Of a stretch of DNA of 64,000 bases, positions 38,031 through 48,700 are shown piece by piece. Where the stretch lies: contig NW_027018071.1 of NCBI RefSeq assembly GCF_032854445.1, positions 1 through 64,000 of the forward strand, given 5' to 3'. Made by a program: the position numbers and the translations under genes. Positions within the stretch are counted from its first letter, which is position 1. The number at the start of each line of letters is the position of its first letter. Below the pieces are notes generated by a model. The model was not told the DNA's origin, searched no databases, and saw nothing but the letters and a program-made list of their open reading frames with translations. Source of the DNA: Liolophura sinensis (lineage: Eukaryota; Mollusca; Polyplacophora; Chitonida; Chitonidae).

Positions 38031-39047
38031 TTAATATCTCGTATGACCACCCCTGACACGAATCAATGCGTCAAGACGTCGTTGCATGCTGTCGACCAGA
38101 TTGTTAATGAATTCAATGGGCAGAACGTTCCACTCATTGATCAGAGCCTGTGCCAGTTCTTGCAGATTTTCAGCAATTTTGTCACGTGCGTTGATGGCTC
38201 GCCCTAACTTGTCCCAGGCATGTTCTATTGGGTTCATATCAGGGGAACACGATGGCCAAGGTAACTGCTCCACCCCTTGTGCCCGAAGAAATTCTCGTGT
38301 TGCAGCGGCCCTGTGTGGTGTAGCGTTGTCGTCTTGCAAACGAAAATTGTCTCCATAAACCCTTCGTGCGTATGGAAGGCAATGGTTTTCAAGGATATCA
38401 ATGTACACGACGGCGTTGACGTTTTCGTAGGGCACCACCAACGGCGTTTTTCCACCATAGTGAATACCGGCCCAAACCATTACTAAACCGCCACCCCCTT
38501 GATTGTTTTCCTGCACACATTTATCTCGAAGGCTTTCTCCTCGCAAACGACGAACCCTTTGCCTTCCGTCCACAGGTTTCAGGAAGAAGCGACTCTCATC
38601 CGTGAAGAGCACATGTCGCCAATGCCCTAACTGCAATTGTCTGTGCTCCCTAGCCCAGCGAAGCCTTTGGACTCTATGTTGGGCGGTTAGGCGGGGACAT
38701 TTGGTCATACGTCTTGCTCGATAACCATGCTGAAGTAATCTGCGATTCACCGTTGTTCGGGAAACATTGATTCCGTAATGCCTCCGTCACAAACGGCGAA
38801 GATGGTTCGCAGACATTTTCCGGTTTGTGCGAGAGAGATTGAGCAGTCGGCGGTAATCCCGTCTCGTAGTCAGTCGTGGTCGTCCTGGAGTTTGACGTGG
38901 CCGCAAATGACCCACTTCTCGATGACGTCTGATGATTTTGCTGACTGTACTTTGCGATATGCCTACAAAATCGGCAACATCGGACTGTTTGTAGCCTTCT
39001 TTATGGAGGGCAATCACTCGTATTGGCATTGGAGTAGCACGAGGCAT
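38031..39047 (-). pseudogene. Tc1-like transposase with one in-frame stop
   Basis: The reading runs from ATG at 39047 to TAA at 38031: 338 codons, the usual size for Tc1 transposases, interrupted only by TGA at codon 87 (38787-38789). The frame does not change across the stop. Codons 1-86 give the N-terminal helix-turn-helix that would bind the inverted repeats (IALHKEGYKQSDVADFVGIS at about 12-31) and a GRPR linker motif (55-58). The catalytic core has D150 (LFTDESRF), D240 (QDDNATPH) and E275 (SPDMNPIEHAW). There are 34 residues between the last two, hence DD34E. The enzyme cuts and pastes the element at TA sites in the nucleus. The TGA follows a codon ending in G and precedes CGG, so a CGA (Arg) to TGA transition is a plausible origin. 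Expression of a 239-residue C-terminal product from the GTG at 38750 is unlikely. Confidence 0.9.
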
Positions 39048-39329
39048 AGCCGGAATCCCCGCTACACTACTTTTTGTTCCATGCGAAACCGAGAACTCAG
39101 TTATGCGCGAGGTAATTTGACCTCTCTCTGAATGAAGATCACTGGAGAAGCACCAGGCACAGGGCTTTTTATCACTACCATCAGAGCCTCTTATGTAATT
39201 CTCATATTAGCATAGAATAAAACATTTTTGTACACGTAGTAGAGAGAGATTATGCATCAATTCGTGTCGGCTTATATTATTTTTGAGGCGAAAAATAATA
39301 TTAAACTTCTGGGATTGTGGCTAAAATAT

Positions 39330-39356
39330 TTTATTCCAACTTTATGGTCAACAGTG
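39330..39356 (-). repeat. Right terminal inverted repeat of Tc1-like element
   Basis: Ends in GACCATAAAGTTGG when read on the minus strand, an exact inverted match to the left end. Followed directly by the duplicated TA. Confidence 0.95.
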
Positions 39357-40165
39357 TACATGTAATATTGTAATAGGCATGTTCTTAAGTCAAGTGGCCC
39401 TTTGTTAGACTGTTTAGCCTTTCAAAACGGAAACTACAGGTATGCATATTTAAGAGAACTTAAGTTTGTCCTTTTTTAAAACCATTTTCTTCATTCCTCA
39501 ATGAAAAATACATGCATTGTTTCGCACCCCTATTTGCAGCGTACTGGCAATGGGCCAAATGTGTAGAATACGATATCTGTAAAATTAATCTGACTGCAAT
39601 AAGATCAGAAAATTCGACCCCAATTCTTTGATGGTTTTCTCTACGGTTCTTCTATATCGGGACTAGTCTTGCTGACAATGGTAACTGATGCTCGTCGGCA
39701 GGTACACGTACGTTAATGAGATCAATAACTTTGTCTCTTTCTTTCAGGACAAATATGTAACTTATTAAACTAACGGTTTTGACAGATAAATGTAACAGCT
39801 CTGTGATCTCATCATGTTAGAAATGAAATAACAAATGCGATATAGACGTACTTGAGATCCTAATATTTTTTTTCCAGAGTGCTTACGGTGGACTTCGTTT
39901 GGCTTCTGTGAGGGTTTTGATAGGTCTGTTATATGTTAATTGTGTATTACTGAAAACTCGCTCCACTAACATTATATATACAAACATGTATGCTTAAAGC
40001 CTTCCTTTCACTAGGAAATAAAATAGCCTGAGTAGGAGCCTTGTCAGGTGGGGTTATGTATGGGAGGACTAAGGTTTGCCTGAAGTGAAAGACATAGGTA
40101 CAGTAAATGGCGCAGAGACATACATGTCTTTACAGATAAATGTTATCTGATCGTCAGTTGCACAG

Positions 40166-40532
40166 ACCGGCCCGGATAGCACAGTTGGTAGAGCGTCCGC
40201 TTCGGGACCGGTAGATCCAGGATCAATCCTTGGTCGAGTCACACCTAAGACTTTAAAAGAGGAAGTTGTGACTTCCTCGTTTGGCGTTCAGCATGAAGGG
40301 GGATAGTGCAACGACTGGTTGACCCGTTCCAGTATAATGGCTCGGGCGGGGCGGCTTACTTGCCTTCGGTAAGTCGTCTCAGTGATGCAGCACTAAATAA
40401 AAGAGCGGTGAAAATCCGTCCTGCAACAAGGAGGCACATTAAACGTGCATGCACCCTAATGATTCCTTCGTCGTCATATGACTGAAAAATTGTTGAGTAC
40501 GACGTTAAACCCCAAGCACTCACTCACTCACT
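40166..40532 (+). mobile_element. tRNA-derived SINE, copy in spacer 8
   Basis: Class A copy with CCCGTTCCAG, as in spacer 7. The left flank is CAGTTGCACAG; the right flank has a G-to-C change (CAGTTCCACAG). Confidence 0.8.
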
Positions 40533-40553
40533 CAGTTCCACAGCGACATACAT

Positions 40554-43500
40554 ACAAGATGAAGATTGTAATCGACATAATAGCATGTTCAGTTACAAAA
40601 TGAACATTGTAATCATTGTAATAGCATGTTAAGTTACAAAGTGAACATTGTAATCCTTATAATTGCATGTTCAGTTACAAGATGAACATTGTAATCATTA
40701 TAAAAACAGGGGCCTCCGTGGCTCAGTCGGTTAAAGCGCTAGCGCAGCGTAATGACCCAGGAGTCTCTCACCAATGCGGTCGCTGTGAGTTCAAGTCCAG
40801 CTCATGCTGGCTTCCTCGCCGGCCGTACGTGGGAAGGTCTGTCAGCAACCTGCGGATGGTCGTGGGTTTCCCCCGGGCTCTGCCCGGTTTCCACCCACCA
40901 TAATGCTGACCGCCGTCGTATAAGTGAAATATTCTTGAGTACGGCGTAAAACACCAATCAAAAAAAAAAAAAAAATAAAAAAAAAAAAAATTATAAAAAC
41001 ATCATCAGCTGCAAGGTGAACATTGTAATCAGTATACAAGCATGCTCAGTTGCAAAATGGACAATGTAATCATTACAATAGCATATTCAGTTACAAGATG
41101 AACATTGTAATCATTACATTAGCATATTCACTTACAAGATGAATATTGTAATCATTATAATAACATCATCAGCTACAAAGTAAACATTGTATTCATTATA
41201 TTAGCACGTTCAATTACAAGATGAACATTGTAATCATTATAAAAGCATGTTCAGTTACAAGGTGAACATTGTAATCTTTATAAAATCATGCTCAGTTACA
41301 AGATGAACATTCTAATCATTATAATAGCATGTTCAGTTACAAGGTGGACATTGTAAGTATAAAAGCATGCTCAGTTGCAAAATGGACATTGTAATCATTA
41401 CATAAGCATATTTAGTTACAAGATGAATATTGTAATCATTATAATAACATCATCAGTTACAAAATGAACATTGTATTCAATATATTAGCACGTTCAATTA
41501 CAAGATGAACATTGTAATCATTATAATATCATGCTCAGTTGCAAGATACAGATTGTAATCGACATAATAGCATGTTCAGTTACAAGATGAACATTGTAAT
41601 CATTGTAATAGCATGTTCAGTTACAAAGTGAACATTGTAATCCTTATAATTGCATGTTCAGTTACAAGATGAACGTTGTAATCATTATAAAAACATCATC
41701 AGTTCCTAGGTGAACATTGTAATCAGTATACAAGCATGCTCAGTTGCAAAATGGACATTGTAATCATTGCAATAGCATATTCAGTTACAAGATGAACATT
41801 GCAATCATTATAATCATGTGCTCAGTTACAAGGAGAACATTGAAATCATTACAATAGCGTGCTCAGTTACAAGGTGAACATTGTAATCATTATAAAAACA
41901 TGCCCAGTTACAAGATGAACATTGTAATAGTTAAAATAGCATGCTCAAATACAAGATGAGCAATGCAATCATTATAATAGCATGCTCAGTTGCAAGATAA
42001 ACATTGTAATCATTATAATATCATTTTCAGTTACAAGATGAAGATTGTAATCGACATAATAGCATGTTCAGTTACAAGATGAACATTGTAATCTTTGTAA
42101 TAGGATGTTCAGTTACAAAGTAAACATTGTAATCATTATAATAGCGTCAACGGTTACAAAATCACCATTGTAATCAATATAATAGCATGCTCAGTTACAA
42201 AATGAATATTGCAATTATTATATTAGCATATGTAGTTACAAGATGAACATTGTAATCATTATTATAGCATATGTACTTACAAGATGAACATTTTAATCAT
42301 TATAAAAACATCATCAGTTACAAGGTGAACATTGTAATCAGTATAAAAGCATGCTCAGTTGCAAAATGGATATTGTAATCATTACATTAGCATATTCACT
42401 TACAAGATGAACATTGTAATCATTATAATAATGTGCTCAGTTACAAGGTGAACAATGTAATCATTGTAATAGCATGTTCAGTTACAAAGTGAACATTGTA
42501 ATCCTTATAATTGCATGTTCAGTTACAAAGTGAACATTGTAATCATTATAAAAACATCATCAGTTGCAAGGTGAACATTGTAATCAGTATACAAGCATGC
42601 TCAGTTGCAAAATGGACATTGTAATCATTACAATAGCATATTCAGTTACAAGATGAACATTGTAATCATTATAATAATGCGCTCAGTTACAAGGTGGACA
42701 ATGTAATCATTGTAAAAGCATGTTCAGTTACAAAGTGAACATTGTAATCCTTATAATTGCATGTTCAGTTATAAGATGAACATTGTAATCATTATAAAAA
42801 CATAAACAGTTACAAGGTGAACATTGTAATCAGTATACAAGCATGCTCAGTTGCAAAATGGACATTGTAATCATTACATTAGCATATTCACTTACAAGAT
42901 GAATATTGTAATCATTATAATAACATCATCAGTTACAACATAAGCATTGTATTCATTATATTAGCTCGTTCACTTACAAGATAGACATTGTAATCATTAT
43001 AAAAGCATGTTCAGTTACAAGGTGAACATAGTAATCATTTTAAAAACCTGCTCAGTTGCAAGATGAAGATTGTAATCGACATAATAGCATGTTCAGTTAT
43101 AAGATGAACATTGTAATCATTATAAAAACATCATCAGTTGCAAGGTGAACATTGTAATCAGTATACAGGCATGCTCAGTTGCAAGATAAACATTGTAATC
43201 ATTACATTAGCATATTCACTTACAAGATGAATATTGTAATCATTATAATAACATCATCAGTTACAAAGTAAACATTGTATTCATTATATTAGCACGTTCA
43301 ATTACAAGATGAACATTGTAATCATTATGAAAGCATGTTCAGTTACAAGGTGAACATTGTAATCTTTATAAAAACATGCTCAGTTACAAGATGAACATTC
43401 TAATCATTATAATAGCATGTTCAGTTACAAGGTGGACATTGTAAGTTTAAAAGCATGCTCAGTTGCAAAATGGACATTGTAATCATTACATAAGCATATT

Positions 43501-44421
43501 TAGTTACAAGATGAATATTGTAATCATTATAATAACATCATCAGTTACAAAATGAACATTGTATTCAATATATTAGCACGTTCAATTACAAGATGAACGT
43601 TGTAATCATTATATAAACATCATCAGTTACAAAATGAACATTGTATTCATTATATTAGCACGTTCAATTACAAGATGAACATTGTAATCATTATAATATC
43701 ATGCTCAGTTGCAAGACAAAGATTGTAATCGACATAATAGCATGTTCAGTTACAAGATGAACATTGTAATCATTGTAATAGCATGTTCAGTTACAAAGTG
43801 AACATTGTAATCCTTATAATTGCATGTTGAGTTACAAGATGAACGTTGTAATCATTATAAAAACATCATCAGTTCCTAGGTGAACATTGTAATCAGTATA
43901 CAAGCATGCTCAGTTGCAAAATGGACATTGTAATCATTGCAATAGCATATTCAGTTACAAGGTGAACATTGCAATCATTATAATAATGTGCTCAGTTACA
44001 AGGAGAACATTGAAATCATTACAATAGCGTGCTCAGTTACAAGGTGAACATTGTAATCATTATAAAAACATGCCCAGTTACAAGATGAACATTGTAATAG
44101 TTAAAATAGCATGCTCAAATACAAGATGAGCAATGTAATCATTATAATAGCATGCTCAATTACAAGATGAAAATTGTAATTCGTATAATAGCATGTTCAG
44201 TTACAACATGAACATTGTAATCATTATAATAGCATGTTCAGTTACAAGATGAACATTGTAATCAGTATAATAGCATGCTCAGTTACAAAATTAATATTTT
44301 AATTATTACACTAGTATGCCCAGTTACAAGATGAACATTGTAATCAGTATAATAGCGTGCTCAGTTACAAGATGAGCAATGTAATCATTATAATAGCATG
44401 TTCAGTTACCAGATGAACATT
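40554..44421. repeat. 41-bp satellite array, block S8
   Basis: About 87 monomers once the 283-bp SINE at 40708-40990 is set aside. Unit 8 (37618 to 44421, 6,804 bp) equals unit 7 (4,616 bp) plus the transposon (1,649), the SINE with its duplication (293) and an extra 246 bp near 43605-43850, which is exactly six monomers. No gene. Confidence 0.95.
40708..40990 (+). mobile_element. Poly(A)-tailed tRNA-derived SINE, second family
   Basis: 283 bp inserted into a satellite monomer with target-site duplication TTATAAAAAC (40698-40707 and 40991-41000). Pol III A box TGGCTCAGTCGG (40719-40730) and B box AGTTCAAGTCC (40788-40798, one mismatch to GGTTCGANTCC). A central domain of about 100 bp is followed by a 3' region ending TTGAGTACGGCGTAAAACAC and a 31-bp A run (40960-40990) with one T. 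It is absent from the sister unit at the equivalent place (about 34440), so it is recent. The short frames that cross it on either strand are fortuitous. I recall similar elements in molluscs but assign no family name. Confidence 0.9.
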
Positions 44422-45704
44422 GTAAGAATTATTTTTAGAATAAATCGCTTCCAAACTCTGGTATATTCACCTTAGTTTAACTAAACGCCATCATATCGTA
44501 TTTATGTTAATTACATGTAATATTGTAATAGGCATGTTCTTAAGTCAAGTGGCCCTTTGTTAGACTGTTTAGCCTTTCAAAACGGAAACTACAGGTATGC
44601 ATATTTAAGAGAACTTAAGTTTGTCCTTTTTTAAAACCATTTTCTTCATTCCTCAATGAAAAATACATGCATTGTTTCGCACCCCTATTTGCAGCGTACT
44701 GGCAATGGGCCAAATGTGTAGAATACGATATCTCTGAAATTAATCTGACTGCAATAAGATCAGAAAATTCGACCCCAATTCTTTGATGGTTTTCTCTGCG
44801 GTTCTTCTATATCGGGACTAGTCTTGCTGACAATGGTAACTGATGCTCGTCGGCAGGTACACGTACGTTAATGAGATCAATAACTTTGTCTCTTTCTTTC
44901 AGGACAAATATGTAACTTATTAAACTAACGGTTTTGACAGATAAATGTAACAGCTCTGTGATCTCATCATGTTAGAAATGAAATAACAAATGCGATATAG
45001 ACGTACTTGAGCTCCTAATATGTTTTTTCCAGAGTGCTTACGGTGGACTTCGTTTGGATTCTGTGAGGGTTTTGATAGGTCTGTTATATGTTAATTGTGT
45101 ATTACTGAAAACTCGCTCCACTAATATTATATGTACAAACATGTTTGCTTAAAGCCTTCCTTTCACTAGGAAATAAAATAGCCTGAGTAGGAGCCTTGTC
45201 AGGTGGGGTTATGTATGGGAGGACTAAGGTTTGCCTGAAGTGAAAGACATAGGTACAGTAAATGGCGCAGAGACATACATGTCTTTACAGATAAATGTTA
45301 TCTGATCGTCAGTTGCACAGACCGGCCCGGATAGCACAGTTGGTAGAGCGTCCGCTTCGGGACCGGTAGATCCAGGATCAATCCTTGGTCGAGTCACACC
45401 TAAGACTTTAAAAGAGGAAGTTGTAACTTCCTCGTTTGGCGTTCAGCATGAAGGGTATAGTGCAACGACTGGTTGACCCGTTTCAGCATAATGGCTCGGG
45501 CGGGGCGCCTTACTTGCCTTCGGTAAGTCGTCTCAGTGATGCAGCACTAAATAAAAGAGCGGTGAAAATCCGTCCTGCAACAAGGAGGCACATTAAACGT
45601 GCATGCACCCTAATGATTCCTTCGTCGTCATATGACTGAAAAGATGTTTAGATACGACGTTAAACCCCAAGCACTCACTCATTCAGTTGCACAGCGACAT
45701 ACAT
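44422..45704 (+). repeat. Composite spacer 9 (short form)
   Basis: Class B: GCGTACTGG, CTCTGCGG, AAATAACAAATG, CTAATATTATATGTAC. It shares ATCTCTGAAATTAATC with spacer 10 only. The SINE lies at 45321-45683. Confidence 0.85.
45321..45683 (+). mobile_element. tRNA-derived SINE, copy in spacer 9
   Basis: Class B copy with GAAGGGTATAG and CAGCATAATGG. GGGGCGCCTTAC replaces GGGGCGGCTTAC, and AAAAGATGTTTAG replaces AAAAATTGTTTAG. The tail ends CATT, as in spacer 2. Flanked by CAGTTGCACAG. Confidence 0.8.
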
Positions 45705-48700
45705 ACAAGATGAAGATTGTAATCGACATAATAGCATGTTCAGTTACAAAATGAGCATTGTAATCATTGTAATAGCATGTTAAGTTACAAAGTGAACATT
45801 GTAATCCTTATAATTGCATGTTCAGTTACAAGGTGAACATTGTAATCATTATAAAAACATCATCAGTTGCAAGGTGAACATTGTAATCAGTATACAAGCA
45901 TGCTCAGTTGCAAAATGGACATTGTAATCATTACAATAGCATATTCAGTTACAAGATGAACATTGTAATCATTATAAAAACATACCCAGTTACAAGATGA
46001 ACATTGTAATAGTTAAAATAGCATGATCAGTTACGAAGTGAACATTGTAATCATTATAATAGCATGCTCAGTTGCAAGATAAACATTGTAATCATTAAAA
46101 TATCATTTTCAGTTACAAGATGAAGACTGTAATCGACATAATAGCATGTTCAGTTACAAGATGAAGATTGTAATCATTGTAATAGCATGTTCAGTTACAA
46201 AGTAAACATTGTAATCATTATAATAGCGTCAACGGTTACAAAATCACCATTGTAATCAATATAATAGCATGCTCAGTTACAAAATGAATATTGCAATCAT
46301 TATATTAGCATATTTCATTACAAGATGAACATTGTAATCATTATTTTAGCATATGTAGTTACAAGATGAACATTGTAATCATTATAAAAACATCATCAGT
46401 TACAAGGTGAACATTGTAATCAGTATAAAAGCATGCTCAGTTGCAAAATGGACATTGTAATCATTGCAATAGCATATTCAGTTACAAGATGAGCAATGTA
46501 ATCATTATAATAGCATGCTCAATTACAAGATGAAGATTGTAATTCGTATAATAGCATCCTCAGTTACAACATAAACATTATAATCATTATAATAGCAAGT
46601 TCAGTTACAAGATGAACATTGTTATCATTATAATAATGTGCTCAGTTACAAGGTGAACAATGCAATCTTTGTAATAGCATGTTCAGTTACAAAGTGAACA
46701 TTGTAATCCTTATAATTGCATGTTCAGTTACAAAGTGAACATTGTAATCATTATAAAAACATCATCAGTTGCAAGGTGAACATTGTAATCAGTATACAAG
46801 CATGCTCAGTTGCAAAATGGACATTGTAATCATTACAATAGCATATTCAGTTACAAGATGAACATTGTAATCATTATAATAATGCGCTCAGTTACAAGGT
46901 GAACCATGTAATCATTGTAATAGCATGTTCAGTTACAAAGTAAACATTGTAATCCTTATTATTGCATGTTCAGTTACAAAGTGAACATTGTAATCATTAT
47001 AAAAACATCATCAGTTGCAAGGTGAACATTGTAATCAGTATACAAGCATGCTCAGTTGCAAAATGGACATTGTAATCATTACATTAGCATATTCACTTAC
47101 AAGATGAACATTGTAATCATTATAATAACATCATCAGTTACAACATAAGCATTGTATTCATTTTATTAGCTCGATCACTTACAAGATGAACATTGTAATC
47201 ATGATATAAACATCATCAGTTGCAAGGTGAACGTTGTAATCAGTATACAAGCATGCTCAGTTGCAAATTGGACATTGTAATCATTACAATAGCATATTCA
47301 GTTACAAGATGAACATTGTAATCATTATAATCATGTGCTCAGTTACAAGGTGAACATTATAATCATTACAATAGCGTGCTCAGTTACAAGATGAACATTG
47401 TAATCATTATAAAAACATGCCCAGTTACAAGATGAACATTGTAATAGTTAAAATAGCATGATCAGTTACGAAGTGAACATTGTAATCATTATAATATCAT
47501 TTTCAGTTGCAAGATAAACATTGTAATCATTATAATATCATTTTCAGTTACAAGATAAAGATTGTAATCGACATAATAGCATGTTCAGTTACAAGATGAA
47601 CATTGTAATCATTGTAATAGCATGTTCAGTTACAAAGTAAACATTGTAATCATTATAATAGCGTCAACGGTTACAAAATCACCATTGTAATCAAAATAAT
47701 AGCATGCTCAGTTACAAAATGAATATTGCAATTATTTTAGCATATGTAGTTACAAGACGAACATTGTAATCATTATTATAGCATATGTAGTTACAAGATG
47801 AACATTGTAATCATTATAAAAACATCATCAGTTACAAGGTGAACATTGTAATCAGTATAAAAGCATGCTCAGTTGCAAAATGGATATTGTAATCATTACA
47901 TTAGCATGTTCACTTACAAGATGAACATTGTAGTCATTATAATAATGTGCTCAGTTACAAGGTGAACAATGTAATCTTTGTAATAGCATGTTCAGTTACA
48001 AAGTGAACATTGTAATCCTTATAATTGCATGTTCAGTTACAAAGTGAACATTGTAATCATTATAAAAACATCATCAGTTGCAAGGTGAACATTGTAATCA
48101 GTATATAAGTATGTTCAGTTGCAAAATGGACATTGTAATCATTACAATAGCATATTCAGTTACAAGATGAACATTGTAATCATTATAATAATTCGCTCAG
48201 TTACAAGGTGAACCATGTAATCATTGTAATAGCATGTTCAGTTACAAAGTGAACATTGTAATCCTTATAATTGCATGTTCAGTTACAAGATGAACATTGT
48301 AATCATTATAAAAACATAAACAGTTACAAGGTGAACATTGTAATCAGTATACAAGCATGCTCAGTTGCAAAATGGACATTGTAATCATTACATTAGCATA
48401 TTCACTTACAAGATGAATATTGTAATCATTATAATAACATCATCAGTTACAACATAAGCATTGTATTCATTATATTAGCTCGTTCACTTACAAGATAGAC
48501 ATTGTAATCATTATAAAAGCATGTTCAGTTACAAGGTGAACATAGTAATCATTTTAAAAACATGCTCAGTTGCAAGATGAAGATTGTAATCGACATAATA
48601 GCATGTTCAGTTATAAGATGAACATTGTAATCATTATAAAAACATCATCAGTTGCAAGGTGAACATTGTAATCAGTATACAAGCATGCTCAGTTGCAAAA

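Larger units (their letters stand above)
37710..39356 (-). mobile_element. Tc1-like DNA transposon (DD34E), 1,647 bp
   Basis: 27-bp perfect terminal inverted repeats begin CACTGTTGACCATAAAGTTG, at 37710-37736 and inverted at 39330-39356. The element is flanked by TA on both sides (37708-37709 and 39357-39358). The other ten spacers read TTAATTACATG at this place, so the empty site is known and the duplication is exactly TA, the target of the Tc1/mariner superfamily. The interior carries one transposase gene on the minus strand, broken by a single stop. Regions 37737-38030 and 39048-39329 hold no further gene I can see. It is present in only one of eleven spacers, so it inserted after this spacer was duplicated from its sister. 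Confidence 0.95.
37618..40553 (+). repeat. Composite spacer 8, interrupted by a Tc1-like element
   Basis: Total 2,936 bp. Subtracting 1,649 bp (the 1,647-bp transposon plus the duplicated TA) leaves 1,287 bp, identical in length to spacer 7. It carries spacer-7 private variants but also GAGATCCTAATATTTTTTTT of spacer 4, a patch suggestive of conversion. The SINE lies at 40166-40532. The right direct repeat reads CAGTTCCACAG, one mismatch. Confidence 0.85.

Noticed and set aside
38086-39131. Several frames on both strands across the Tc1-like element (38086-38358, 38234-38458, 38277-38486, 38503-38724, 38778-39131)
   Set aside because: They overlap the transposase in other frames and show no family motif; the minus-strand transposase explains the coding signal.
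40667-41039. Short frames across the poly(A) SINE on both strands
   Set aside because: They run from satellite into the SINE or through its A run; the DNA is a non-coding Pol III type retroposon.
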